Notes: a model not told the origin generated them from the letters alone. A stretch of 64,000 bases of DNA from JAXMBX01 sp046349635 (GCA_046349635.1 JAXMBX010000006.1:1-64000); one strand, 5' to 3'; shown: positions 17,990-28,205, counted from the first letter of the stretch. Numbers and translations are program-made.

Positions 17990-19516
17990 TTGCGGAGTTT
18001 TTCAGAGGCCGGAACTCATGTGTGCCATTCCCCCGACCGCTTCGCGGCTTATTTGTTACTGACCTGTCTGGGTCTTGTTACGCCCTCTGAGTGCGGAAGA
18101 CTGGCCCCAGTTTCGGGGCCGAACTGCACGGGGATCTCGCGAACGGCCAAGAACCTTCCGGAAGAGTTTTCCGACAAGAAAAACGTCCGCTGGTCGGCGG
18201 CACTGGGAGACGGTGTCGGTTGCCCGATCATCGCCGCGGGACGCCTGTTTGTTTCCGGAATGGAAGACCCGAGTACGGTGGCGTTGTATGCCTTTGACGC
18301 CGTCGGTGGCCGACCGCTCTGGAAGCGGACGTGGCCTGCGGGGCACCTGGCCGAAGTGCACGAATCCAGCAGTCACGCCAGCATTGGCTGCCGATGAGAA
18401 GCGGGTTTACTTCTATCATGGGAATCTCGGCATGATCGCCGTCGATGCCGCGACGGGTGACGATTGCTGGCAGGTCAAGCTGCCGTGCCGTTCTACATCT
18501 TCAAGTGGGGGGCGGCGATGTCCCGTGCTGTATAAGAATCTGCTGATCTTCTGTCAGGACGATGACCTGCATCCGGCGCTGTATGCGTTTGACACCCACA
18601 ACAGAAACATCGTGTGGAAAGATGTCGGGAGGATCAGGCGGTCAACTATTCCCACCTGTGATCGCCCACGTTGACGGACATGATGAAATCATCGTGGCCG
18701 GTACGGGGAAGGTGATCGGTTACGACCCCGCCAACGGGAAACGGCTGTAGTTCGCGAATGTCCTGTTGCGGAATATCGAGACCACGCCCGTGGCGGCACA
18801 GGGGACACGATCTACATCTCTCTCGAAAGCAAGAGTTGCCTATCAATGGCTCGAAACGGGGGACAAGGCGAAGACCGGCAACAGCGACAGGAAGCTCACG
18901 AAGAAGGAGATGCAGGACTTCGTGGGAAGGAACCGATCGGGGGAGTTCTTCAAGCGGACATTCGATCAGGGGGATCTGAACCACGATGGTTTCCTGGAGG
19001 GGGCTGAACTGGATAGGGCTTTCCTGCCTCCCGGGAATGAAGCGGGGGCGAGGTTCGACAACAAGCAGTTCAAGGATGAGTTCCTCATGGCGCTCAAGGC
19101 GGGTGGCCAGGGTGATGTGACCAAAACCCATCTTCTGTGGAAGCATGCGACGAAGCACACCGATCACATCGTCTCGCCACTGGTTCGACAACCGGATTCT
19201 GCTCGTGAAAGGGGGTGGTATCACGACCGCCTTCGATACGGAGAAGAGGTGAGCCGATCCGCAAGCCGACGCGGATTCCGAATACCAGCCAGATGCTGGC
19301 GTCGCCGGTGTATGGGGACGGAAAGATCTACATTCCGGGGGATAACGGGGTGGTGGTGGTCGTGAAGGACGGCCCGAAGTACGAAGTGCTGGGGACCAAC
19401 GACCTGGGGGAGGCGGCGCGATCGGCACCCCGGCGATCGGCTCGGATGCCCTGTATTTCCGGACGCGGAAGAAGATCTTCTGCATCGGGAATCTGACCCC
19501 ATTGGCGGGTCGATAA
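17990..19516 (+). pseudogene. secreted PQQ-type beta-propeller protein with an inserted EF-hand, multiply frameshifted
   Basis: The N-terminus around 17990-18090 has a hydrophobic signal (YLLLTCLGLVTP), then SAEDWPQFRG, the usual first motif of planctomycete PQQ-like propellers. Blades include GCPIIAAGRLFVSG, LYAFDAVGGRPLWKRTW, EKRVYFYHGNLGMIAVDAATGDDCW and PVYGDGKIYIPGDNGVVVVV. It ends YFRTRKKIFCIGNL. Between blades, near 18890-19030, is a charged segment ending in an EF-hand loop DLNHDGFLEGAE. Frame changes occur roughly every 100-200 bases. It probably acts outside the cytoplasm as a binding or scaffold protein rather than an enzyme. Confidence 0.75.
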
Positions 19517-19716
19517 GACTGCGAATTATTACGAAAATGAGCGTATTTTCGGCAAATCGGCAAGGTAAATCCGATTTTATTTGACCTTCTGATTTCCTCG
19601 CCCTATAACCGAGGAACACCTTCTGCGTCCCTCGGGCGCTTTAAGCGGATCGCCTTGCTCTTTCACCGGTTTCGTAGACGGACTTTCTTTCTTCAATCTA
19701 CGTCAGGAGAAATGTC

Positions 19717-21099
19717 ATGTCGGGCCACACATTTCTGAAGTCTCTGTCTGCCACTGCACTTCTGCGCGGACCTCATCTCGCACCGACGGAAGCACTCGAA
19801 TCGCGAATGCTGCTCACGCTCTCCTCCTTTAATGGTGCGTTGGTGGGAACGTTCACCGGAACGGCCACCGGATTTGGATCGACGATCAACATCCCCGATC
19901 CGATCTTCTTCCCGGACAATCAGATCCTTTCGACCGTGAAGGACGGGACGATCTCCAACAAGCTCCCCTCGACAGGGACTGGAAACGTTACCGACAACAA
20001 TAACGGGACGGGTACGGTTTCCTTTGGGACGATCGCCAACATTTTGGATTTGACGAGCTTCCGATCCGGCTATGCGGGTACTTTCACCCTGGGAGCCAAT
20101 GGGGCGGCTCAACGGCACGGGAACGTGGAGCATCGCTGCGAACGGGTTCGGAATTACCGGCAGCGGAACATGGAATACGCATCGGATCAATGACACTTTC
20201 GGCGTGAAGTCCGGTTCGACTTTCCGGCTGGATGCGAATAACAGCCGTTCCTGGAACGCCGGGGATGTCAGCTTTAATCTGGGGAACCCCACGGACGTTC
20301 CGGTCGCCGGGGTCTGGAATCCCGCCTTAGCAGGTCCCTTCGACAGTGCGGGGTGTTCCGGAATGGAGTGTGGTACCTGGATAATGGGGACCGGACCTGG
20401 GGATCGGGTGATCAATCATTCGGCTTCGGTCTGGCGGGCGATACGCCTCTTGTCGGCGACTGGAACGGTGACGGTACCGACGATGTTGGTGTCTTCCGGA
20501 ATGGTCAGTTCTATCTGGATAAGAACGGCAACCGCAAGTGGGATACCACCGACACCTTTATCAACAAGACCTTCGGGAACGCCACCGATATTCCTGTCTC
20601 CGGCGATTGGAATGGGGACGGCAAGGATGAAATCGGTGTCCTTCCCGCGCTTGGGACGTTCTATCTCGATTACAATGGGGACAGGAAATACAACAAGGCG
20701 GACGGCGATCTCTATTCCCCGTTTGGTGCGGCAGAGGACAAGCCGGTGATCAGCGACTGGAACGGAGATGGGGAAGGATGACATCGGCATCGTGCGCAAC
20801 GGGCAGTGGTTCCTGGATATGAACGGCAACGGTCGGTGGAACGGTACAGGAGCCGGCAACGACTTCCTCGCCAGTTTCGGCTCGGCTTCCGACACTCCGC
20901 TGGCCGGAAAATGGCGTCCCGTGGACACGCCGCTGCTGACCCCTGCTCCGGCGGGTGCGACGGTCGTGAGCGGTCTCCGGTTTCCGCCGCGGCGGAAACG
21001 ATCACGGCCAGCCAGTTGGCGGTCCCGACGAGCTCCAACAAGGCCAGTTCGACGATCATCGAGGCGACGGACGGTCTTCGCGGATCTGTAAGGAGTTGA
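19717..21099 (+). pseudogene. planctomycete surface protein with calcium-binding FG-GAP/VCBS-like tandem repeats, frameshifted
   Basis: The N-terminus contains TEALESRMLLTLSS, the LExRxLL motif typical of exported planctomycete giant/surface proteins. The middle is Gly/Thr/Asn-rich. From about 20230 to 20930 about four copies of a 49-50 residue repeat occur, each with a GDWNGDGxDDIGV calcium-type loop and a following NGxFYLDxNGNRxW. The ending is TIIEATDGLRGS at 21099. Frame changes lie near 20110, 20340 and 20780. A strong terminator follows. It is likely displayed on the cell surface; its partner is unknown. Confidence 0.7.
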
Positions 21100-21122
21100 C
21101 AGAACTCAAGAGATAAATCGCA

Positions 21123-21154
21123 AGCGGACTGGCTTTCGGGCCAGTCCGCTTTTC
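21123..21154 (+). terminator. rho-independent terminator
   Basis: The stem AGCGGACTGGC (21123-21133) pairs perfectly with GCCAGTCCGCT (21140-21150) around a 6-base loop, and TTTC follows. It sits 24 bases after the stop of the surface repeat protein and should end its transcript. Confidence 0.85.
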
Positions 21155-21315
21155 GTTGCTGCCAGTCGGCTTGAGACTCGTCGTCTGTCTCTCCTCGCTT
21201 GTCGGTCGACAGGTCCGAACCAGACTCTATTGTTCACATGCCTATCCTGCCGCTTCGCGGCGATGTCAGCTTGCCACTCTCCATAGGGGCAAATCAGTGT
21301 CAACAATTCGCAAAT

Positions 21316-22768
21316 TCACTCAGAGAAGCGGAGGAAAAGAGGTCGGCGTCCTGCATCTGGAATCGGAGCCGGACGGGCTTGCCAGCCCAGGCGGAAACAT
21401 CTTCGCCGCTTTTCCAGGAGACGGAGCGGTCGAGTTCATTGCCAATGGTCTCCTGGCTGTCTGCCAGGGTCAGGCCGGGGAGATCGGCTTGCCATCCGGC
21501 TGTTGCAGTTCCACGCGAATTCCACCGGCGGCGGAGGTCGCGAAGTTCAGCGTCAATTTCTTGCCGCTGAACCGGAAGGAGTTTCGTGAACAGCTCACCC
21601 CCCTGCATACGGGGCGTGGACGGAGATGAACCCATCGACTCGCAGGAGCGCGCGCAGGTGAGAAGTCAGCTGCCCTTAGTTCTGGTTCACGAAAAAGGAC
21701 ATCTTCCCCGGTTCGGTGGGGATGACATTGAGGGCGGGATAGTTTGTCCGGGAGACCCAGTTTTCGAGTCCGATTCCCGTACAGGGAATCCCTCCATGAA
21801 GGTTCGGCGATAGAGGTTTCCGCTACGCGGGTGGTCATGAGGACGCCGTCCGAGCAGTCGTTGAAATAACCGGGATCCACCTTGATGGCTTCGGCCTGCT
21901 CTTTCGTCAGGATCTTTTTTCCCGGGAAGAACCGGGCGGCGATGGAGACATAGATGTGAGGGGCGGTAGTAGGGAGACGTCTGGTTCGTGTACATCTGCT
22001 CGACGGGTTCGTGGTCGTATTCCATCCGGACAGCCGGGGACCAATGAATGAAATCGGGGAGGTGGTCCGCGAAATCCGACGCATGTTCTTATCGAACGTG
22101 CGGAAATAGCAGACGTATAACTGCTCGGATTCGGACCAGAGGGGGACGTTCTGGGGAATCGAACGCTCCCTCCTTGATCACGGCCTCTGCCTGGAGTTTC
22201 TTCCAGCGCACAGGCCGTCGGCCGAGACAAAGGGGACGAGCCCTGTTTCGAGGTTCCGGCGAAGACCCAGCGAAGCGGCTCTGCAGCGGGGACGCCCGGC
22301 TTGCGGTCGATCATGGGGCAGAAGTTATGGGGAAAAGGGGGGCATGTGCGCAGGATGGCGTTGTTCTGTTTGGTCCCATCGACTTCGAACAGCCCCAGGT
22401 CGGGCTTCGTCCAGTGAATCCCATCCTTCGATTCCGCGACGCAGGTGACCTCCATCTCACTACCGTCGGCACGGGCCTTGGGCAGTCCCCGGTAATACGC
22501 CAGGTAGCGGTCGCCGTCATGCGGTAGCGTGGCATAACCACAGAATGCCCCTTCCCAGGTTTTGTCGAACGGGATGGCGATACCCTCGTCGCGTGGTTCC
22601 TGCAGCTTGAGGGAGACGCCGTCCATTTCTCTACCAGGGTGTCATCGACGAACAGCTCGCGCCCGCATCCCAGATTGAGGACCGGGTCCGCTTCGTCGGC
22701 GGCGTGCAGGAGGTGGAGAGGAAGAGTGGGGTGGTCAGGGCAGACAACAGCCGCGCGCACAAGGACAT
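21316..22768 (-). pseudogene. secreted glycosidase-like five-bladed propeller protein (GH32/43-like), multiply frameshifted
   Basis: The start at 22768 gives a signal/lipobox-like N-terminus (MSLCARLLSALTTPLFLSTSC). After frame changes it reads GRELFVDDTLVEK, MDGVSLKLQEPRDE, DKTWEGAFCGYATLPHDGDRYL, ESKDGIHWTKPDLGLFEV and RTFDKNMRRISRTTS. These match planctomycete proteins annotated as glycosyl hydrolase family 32/43-like propellers. The C-terminal module (KKLTLNFATSAAGGIRVELQQPDGKPI to FRMQDADLFSFRF, stop at 21316) looks like a carbohydrate-binding beta-sandwich. Catalytic residues cannot be assigned with confidence. Confidence 0.7.
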
Positions 22769-22917
22769 CGGTGGCCTCTTATTGGGGGGAGGTGCAAAAT
22801 CAAAAAGCGTTCAGGGCGGATCATTTCATGATGGAATCAATGAGCGCCCATCATGCTTATTGAAGGGCGCAGGGTCCCCGCAAAAAGGGGCTGATTCCGC
22901 AGAAGAACCGCAAAGAC

Positions 22918-24091
22918 TCAAGCCGCGCGCTGCAGCGAATCTGACTGTTCGCTGGTCGATTCGGCGGCCAGTTCACTGGAACTCGCGCTTGAGGTGTTCC
23001 CGTAGTTGTCCCAGTTCAACCCACGTAGCACCTGTTCATACGCTCCCAAGTCGACACTGAGGTCTGCATCCCGATCGAAGATCCGTTCGAGTGTCGTGAT
23101 GATCGGAGCTTCAGACGTGGCCTCGAAGTAGCGGACCTTCTCCCCGACCAGTTCTTCAAACACGGGGAGCCGGTGGCAGAAAATCGGCTTGCCGTAGCTC
23201 ATGCCCTCGATGATCGGAATTCCGAATCCTTCGAACAGGCTGGGGAAGAAAACGGCCCGGCAATCACGGTAGAGCCGATCCAGTTCTTCCGCGGAGACAA
23301 ACCCCAAATGGAAAATTCCATGTTCCGGGCGGCAGCGGGCGAGTTCTTCGTCCAGATGCGGCTGGCGCTGGCCGGTCATGACCAGTTGTGCGGTCTGTTC
23401 GGGGTGCTGCTCTTTGAATTGTCGAAATGCGCGGACCAGCAGGGGGTGGTTCTTATGGGGGTAGGCATTGGCCGGGTAGAAGATATACGGACGTTCGGTT
23501 CTTCCTTCCGGCGTGGCACCGGGGCGGAGTTCGGATCTGCCTCCGCCGAGATACAGCACTTTCGACCGCGGGATCGGCGTAATGCTGGCGGAAGAGGTCG
23601 TCGCGGGTCATTTTCGAGATGCTGAAGGTGCGATCGGCATGCGTCGCGAACTGGCAGTCCTTGCGGCGTCGGACCCAGCGTTCGAGGCGAAATTGCCCGG
23701 CAGATGGTCGTGCTGAAAATCGACGACGGTGACGGCGGCTCTTGGCCTGGATTCCAAACGGAAACATCGACTGCTGCGGATACCAGATGATGTCGAGGCC
23801 GAGGGCGTTGATTTGTTTGAGAATTCCGCGTGTCAGAAGGCCGGGGCAGACCAAGTCACAGACGCGGCGGATGTGCATCGCACGGCGGGACATGGGGAAC
23901 TTGATGGCGGTCACGCGCGGGTCGGCGCACAACGGCCAGAGTGTGTCGAGCGTTTCGTCGGTTCCAAACAGGTAGAGGCGGTCGTTTGGCCCCATCTGGA
24001 ACAGGATCCGCGGCAACGCCTGGGCCAATGCCTCCCCTGCCCCCCCGACTTTGCCCGCGAAGTATTGAAAGAGTGACACGCCGATTTTCAT
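22918..24091 (-). CDS. glycosyltransferase family 4 (GT-B) protein, two or three frameshifts
   Basis: The start at 24091 is chosen because GGGAGG lies directly upstream. The N-terminal domain reads MKIGVSLFQYFAGKVGGAGE and so on to 23740. The frame then breaks between about 23740 and 23540 (pieces FQHDH, SISKMTRDDLF, SKVLYLGGG). The C-terminal donor domain is intact: PYIFYPANAYPHKNHPLLVRAF, LVMTGQ, FLGFV-type FHLGFVSAEELDRLYRDC, and the nucleotide-sugar motif FPSLFEGFGIPIIEGMSYGKP with the E-x7-E pair. It should transfer a sugar in polysaccharide or glycoprotein synthesis. The last 15 residues are Ser-rich. Confidence 0.85.
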
Positions 24092-24447
24092 ATTCGCCTC
24101 CCTGCGCAGATTTCCGCCCCGCGTCCCCGTTTTATCGGGGGTTTCCATCGCCGATCCCTCGGCGGAGCAGGCATCACACAGAATTCCGGCAGAATCTGCA
24201 AGAGGAATTCCCGAACCTGTTGGGCTGTCAGCGTCTCTTTCCTGTTGCCGAAATCACGAAACCGGCAAACTTGACACTGTTTATGGAGGTTGATAAGGTC
24301 TCAGAATCTGGAAAGCGGATTTAACCCGCACGTCCGGAACAGCCGATAAATGCTGTCGTCATCACCGGATGACGCACCGGATTCAGGTTCCAAGCCGCTG
24401 GCCGTTGGGCCTGTTGTGGCAGGAGCTTTCGGTGATTTGCCCAACAC
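24092..24447. other. gene-free region upstream of the tRNA-like sequence
   Basis: No gene is seen in these 356 bases. The one notable site is the promoter-like pair listed at 24271-24299. Confidence 0.5.
24271..24299 (+). promoter_or_regulatory. candidate sigma-70 promoter
   Basis: A perfect -35 box TTGACA (24271-24276) is followed after 17 bases by a weak -10 TAAGGT (24294-24299). It points to the tRNA-like sequence about 150 bases downstream. The -10 box matches only partly, so this is a candidate. Confidence 0.35.
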
Positions 24448-24518
24448 GGGGGATTAGCTCAGTTGGGAGAGCGCTTGCATCGTAAAGCTGCCACAAAAAG
24501 TTCTACTGATGTCCTCCC
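24448..24518 (+). pseudogene. degenerate tRNA, probably tRNA-Thr(CGU)
   Basis: The 5' half GGGGGATTAGCTCAGTTG and following bases give a normal acceptor strand, D-arm and an anticodon loop ATCGTAA with anticodon CGU. The 3' acceptor strand GTCCTCC (24511-24517) pairs with the 5' end with two wobble pairs. In between, the 3' side of the anticodon stem, variable loop and T-arm are wrong: AGCTG replaces the expected GCAAG and the T-arm does not close. It is either a decayed tRNA or a tRNA with local sequence errors. Confidence 0.5.
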
Positions 24519-24540
24519 GCCTCCACTTTTGTTTGAGATG

Positions 24541-24578
24541 AGCCCTTCGGCTAACAAGTCGAAGGGCTTTCTCATTTT
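24541..24578 (+). terminator. rho-independent terminator after the tRNA-like sequence
   Basis: AGCCCTTCG (24541-24549) pairs perfectly with CGAAGGGCT (24560-24568) and the interrupted T-run TTCTCATTTT follows. It lies 22 bases after the tRNA-like sequence and also faces the end of the leftward gene that stops at 24614. Confidence 0.75.
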
Positions 24579-24613
24579 CCACTTATGAGATCTGGGTCGT
24601 CGAAGATCTCAGT

Positions 24614-25165
24614 TCAGGTGCGCGAATTGTCGGCTTCGTTCGCGTGGCCTCGAAAGAAGAGGCTGCGGACTTTTTCGGCTCCAAAGGCTCGCTCGATTTC
24701 CTTCATGGCGAAGAAAGGGAGGAACGCGGCGAAGGTCATGATGGTCGAGCCGAGGAGTTCATCCTTGCCGATTTTGGCAATGGCGTCGAGACCATCGGCG
24801 GCGGACTTGCCATGGATCATGGCGTCTGCGATGTGCTCTATGAAAAGGAACAAGCCCACGAAGAGGCTGAAGACGACGGTGCGGTAGACGGTGACGAAAG
24901 CCAAAGGCCGGGTTCGGAACCGCTGACCGATGTGCATCGCCTCGCCGAGCATAATGAGCTTGGCGAGGATCGCCGCTTCGATGACCGGCATCCAATAGCC
25001 GGTGTATTGGATGTGGTAGGCGGCGAGGATGAGGCGGCGATACCAGGCAAAGGCGACCAGGAACAGCGCCAGAAACGTGAAGTTGAGAAAATATTCAAAC
25101 GTTTCCCGGGCCAGGAAATGGCGCCAAGTTTGGGGTCCGTCCTGAGATTGGCTTTCAGTTGTCAT
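24614..25165 (-). CDS. integral membrane protein of unknown function
   Basis: This 183-residue protein has four hydrophobic helices: about 27-43 (FTFLALFLVAFAWYRRL), 55-75 (WMPVIEAAILAKLIMLGEA), 92-112 (VYRTVVFSLFVGLFLFIEH) and 140-152 (IMTFAAFLPFFAM). No family is recognised. Its start overlaps the stop of the carboxymuconolactone decarboxylase-like gene by 11 bases, making it the last gene of the leftward nine-gene run. Confidence 0.75.
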   Translation of the reverse strand: MTTESQSQDGPQTWRHFLARETFEYFLNFTFLALFLVAFAWYRRLILAAYHIQYTGYWMPVIEAAILAKLIMLGEAMHIGQRFRTRPLAFVTVYRTVVFSLFVGLFLFIEHIADAMIHGKSAADGLDAIAKIGKDELLGSTIMTFAAFLPFFAMKEIERAFGAEKVRSLFFRGHANEADNSRT

Positions 25166-25898
25166 GCGGTTGTGACCTTGCCCGTTCGAGTTCCTCGGTG
25201 AGAATCGGCACGCCGAGATTGCAGGCCTGGACCCCTTGCACGACGCAGAGTTTCAGGACTTCCATGATCTCTTCCAATGTCGCTCCGGCTTGCAGGGCGT
25301 TGTGGATGTGGCGTCGGGTGCCAGGCTGATACATGTGAGTGTAGGACGCATCAAAGGCTATGCTGATGAGTTCGGTGTCTTTCACGGACATAACGCCGCT
25401 GCCGTAGATTCCCATTCCCGTGGCCATGAATTCATCGGTCCAGAGCGGATCGAGGAGGAAGAAGGGATCCCAGGCGGTGTTCCATTGTCCGATGGCTTTC
25501 ATCTTGTCGCAAGAGGGGGTGGCGACAGAAGGCTTGATAGCGGGTTGCTTGTCCGCGGCGTGGGCTTCCTCGAGCAGAATGGGTGCGCCGAGGCTGCAGG
25601 AGTGAATAGACATGACGGAGGCACATTTCAGGACAAAGAGGATTTCATCGCGGGAGGCTCCCGCTTCAATGGCCGCGCGGATATGGCGGCGGGTGCCGTC
25701 AGGGTTGAGATTGGTACAGGCGGCGTTCAGACCGATGCTGATCAGCTCGATTAATTTGATGGATAAAACCCCATTCGTCCAGGGGTTCGTGGTCATCTTT
25801 TCGCAGGCGTTGGCCCAGTTGGGATCCAGCACGCGAAGTTGAGCAATCGCGGCATCCCAGGGCCCTGACGGCGTATCTAGTGTTCGATCTTTGTTCAC
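25155..25898 (-). CDS. carboxymuconolactone decarboxylase family protein, two CMD domains
   Basis: This 247-residue protein has two AhpD/CMD-like modules. The first is at about 15-112 (KLIELISIGLNAACTNLNPDGTRRHIRAAIEAGASRDEI) and the second at about 140-240 (KDTELISIAFDASYTHMYQPGTRRHIHNALQAGATLEEI). The AhpD peroxidase Cys-x-x-Cys pair is absent in both, so it is more like 4-carboxymuconolactone decarboxylase or an unassigned relative. The start overlaps the stop of the esterase gene as ATGA. It probably acts with the esterase and BKACE protein in breakdown of an unknown organic acid. Confidence 0.88.
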   Translation of the reverse strand: MNKDRTLDTPSGPWDAAIAQLRVLDPNWANACEKMTTNPWTNGVLSIKLIELISIGLNAACTNLNPDGTRRHIRAAIEAGASRDEILFVLKCASVMSIHSCSLGAPILLEEAHAADKQPAIKPSVATPSCDKMKAIGQWNTAWDPFFLLDPLWTDEFMATGMGIYGSGVMSVKDTELISIAFDASYTHMYQPGTRRHIHNALQAGATLEEIMEVLKLCVVQGVQACNLGVPILTEELERARSQPHDN

Positions 25899-26887
25899 GA
25901 TTGACCATCCATCTTAAGAGTTTTATGCACGAAGGCTCGAATCTTGCTTCGGGCGAGAATTGCTTCCGGAGAGTCAGGAATCCTGTCCTGGAAGTTATGA
26001 ATCATCCCCTCGTACAGGTCCAATTTGACGGGCACACCGGCAGTGTCCAGGGCCTGATAGAATCGGACAAACCCACTGAGCAGAGTTTCCTTCAAGCCAC
26101 CTTGAATCAGCGTCGGTGGGAAACCCCTGGAAAAGTCACCGTAGACAGGAGAGGCATACGGGTGTTTTTGATCGAGAGGATCTGCAAAGGCATCAGCGGC
26201 TTGCTTGGAATGCTTCTCGTAGACCTGGTTTGGGTCGGCATCGTGCAAAGTCGTTTCAGTATCGCCGCTAGGAGTTATGTCCAACCAAGGGGATACGAGC
26301 ACCGCTGCCGCGGGTATCCCTAGTCCCTGATCACGCATCTTCAGAATCGTTGCGGCGGCAAGTCCGCCACCGGAAGAGTCGCCGTAAATGACCATGTCGT
26401 CGAGGCGCTGGCCGTTTTTCAGGAGCGCGGCAATAACGGCGACGACCTCGTCCGACATCTGATTGAATCTGGCGAGCGGCGCGAGCGTGTAGTCAACGGA
26501 AATCACGCGCAGGCCCGTCGTACTCGCAAAGATGACGGCTCTACCCAAACTTGATTTTGCGCTGTACATCACGTGGGCACCGCCGTGAGTGTACACCGCA
26601 ACTTTTCCATTGTCTTTCCAGCCGTCTGGACGGATTTCAATGGCCGAGATCCCGCCAAGCTGAACTTCGGTGGCGGTAAATTTGAAGCGTTCCAGCAACG
26701 GTGCAGATTTTGCGTTGCCATCCGCCTCAGCCAGTGCGCGCACCTTCCGCCAGGCCTCCAGGTCATGGGGATAAGGGAATGCCGGAGCCAGTGCGGGATT
26801 TTTCAAGGTCCGAAGAAATGCTTGCGCCTCCGGAGAAACGGTTTCCGGAATATGCACGAACGGAATTTGTTCAGATGCTTCGTTCAT
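25895..26887 (-). CDS. alpha/beta hydrolase, hormone-sensitive-lipase (esterase) family
   Basis: This 330-residue protein has the HSL oxyanion motif HGGAH at 101-105 and the nucleophile motif GDSSGG around S171. The C-terminal catalytic His lies in GMIHNFQ. Start M at 26887 (MNEASEQIPF) is preferred to an upstream ATG because homology begins there. It should hydrolyse an ester or lactone. The stop overlaps the next start by 4 bases. It lies 92 bases after the BKACE gene in the same direction. Confidence 0.9.
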   Translation of the reverse strand: MNEASEQIPFVHIPETVSPEAQAFLRTLKNPALAPAFPYPHDLEAWRKVRALAEADGNAKSAPLLERFKFTATEVQLGGISAIEIRPDGWKDNGKVAVYTHGGAHVMYSAKSSLGRAVIFASTTGLRVISVDYTLAPLARFNQMSDEVVAVIAALLKNGQRLDDMVIYGDSSGGGLAAATILKMRDQGLGIPAAAVLVSPWLDITPSGDTETTLHDADPNQVYEKHSKQAADAFADPLDQKHPYASPVYGDFSRGFPPTLIQGGLKETLLSGFVRFYQALDTAGVPVKLDLYEGMIHNFQDRIPDSPEAILARSKIRAFVHKTLKMDGQS

Positions 26888-26979
26888 GAGTGTCGGCCTG
26901 TGTGACGATGTGCGGTGAAAATCAGGGGGAGAAACAGTCCCGCCTCGGATTGAGGCGGGACTCGTTCCTTGACACGAAA

Positions 26980-28149
26980 TCACTTTTTCGCGGCCAACAA
27001 CTTGGCCTGCGCTGCTCGGACCGGATCTGGAGCAATCATGCAGGCGGCGATGGGGTGAGAGTCGCCGCCGACCACGGCCGGCTTAATCTTTCCATCGGTG
27101 GGCCAGGTGAGGAAGCCGGGGTTGAAATCGGTCGGGTTGGGGGGCATGCCGAGGTTTTGCAGTGTCTCGTCGACGCTGTTGTACCACGTGCCGACCTTCA
27201 TGATTTTGCGGGCCTCATCGGCAGTGGCGAGCTTTCGACCGAATGCCTTACAGAGTCGGACGATCATCTCGATCTGTTCGACCGTCGTCGCGCGCTTGCG
27301 GTCGGGACCCCACAAGTTGTCCTCATTACCGACGCGCACGTGCTGGCCGAGCACAACGGCCATGGCGGAGTAGGAAAACAGCCCGCGCATGCTGGACCAG
27401 AAAGTATTGACGGAGCCTTGCGGAACCCGCTGCAGGAAATGCATCAGGTCGAAAGGATTCCGCCCCAGTGTTCCGCCTCCATAAGCACACAGGGCCATGT
27501 TGAGGGGCCCCATGTACACGCCGGCACGGATCAGGCGTTCAATGATTTCCCACTGGTGAACGTGAGCGGGAACGAAGTAAGGCTGAATGCCATTTTTCCG
27601 GAGGCGTTTGAGATGTTCGACATAGAACGCAGGGGTGGAATCCACGACCATACCTGACCAGGCCTCAAGAACCTTGGGGTCGTCCATGTGTGTCCCCTTG
27701 ATATCCTCCTTGGAGAACATCGAGGCGATGTCCCACAGCGTCGTCCCGGTGGTTACGGTTACAAATTCGGGCTTGGGTTCGAGTTCGGTGAGCATGTGAC
27801 GGGTGTCGTAGTCGAGCCACTTGGCTTTGGCGTCGGCCGTGTGCGGGGCGAAGGAGATGGAGCCGCCGACCTGGATGATCAGTTCGGGGACTGCTTCTTT
27901 GATCCGCTTGAGCATGTAGTTGTATTCGTCGAAGTTCGTGGAGCCCATGCCGGTGGCGGGGTTGCGCACGTGGAAGTGCAGCATGGTCGCCCCGGCCTTG
28001 TAGCAGTCGACTGCTGCCTGGACTTGCTCGTCCCAGGTGACGGGAATGTCGGAGGCATCCCCGGGGAGCCAGGCGGGGCCATACGGGGCGGCCGTGATGA
28101 TCAGCGGCTCCATGTTTTCGGGCAGAATCGAGTTGTCTGTGTAGTACAT
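26980..28149 (-). CDS. beta-keto acid cleavage enzyme (BKACE, DUF849)
   Basis: This 389-residue protein has the DUF849 pattern: ITAAPYGPAW at the N-terminus, LHFHVRNPATG carrying the metal-binding His pair, a later FVPAHVHQWE block, and GQHVRVGNEDNLW near residue 285, the family hallmark. BKACE enzymes condense a beta-keto acid with acetyl-CoA and cleave it to acetoacetate and a new CoA ester; Kce of lysine fermentation is the known example. The start at 28149 is fixed by AAGGA seven bases upstream. The specific keto acid is unknown. Confidence 0.92.
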   Translation of the reverse strand: MYYTDNSILPENMEPLIITAAPYGPAWLPGDASDIPVTWDEQVQAAVDCYKAGATMLHFHVRNPATGMGSTNFDEYNYMLKRIKEAVPELIIQVGGSISFAPHTADAKAKWLDYDTRHMLTELEPKPEFVTVTTGTTLWDIASMFSKEDIKGTHMDDPKVLEAWSGMVVDSTPAFYVEHLKRLRKNGIQPYFVPAHVHQWEIIERLIRAGVYMGPLNMALCAYGGGTLGRNPFDLMHFLQRVPQGSVNTFWSSMRGLFSYSAMAVVLGQHVRVGNEDNLWGPDRKRATTVEQIEMIVRLCKAFGRKLATADEARKIMKVGTWYNSVDETLQNLGMPPNPTDFNPGFLTWPTDGKIKPAVVGGDSHPIAACMIAPDPVRAAQAKLLAAKK

Positions 28150-28205
28150 GACGTTCCTTTCAAGTGAGAGTCGAGTTTGTGATGCTGCGATACAGGAATG
28201 GTTGA

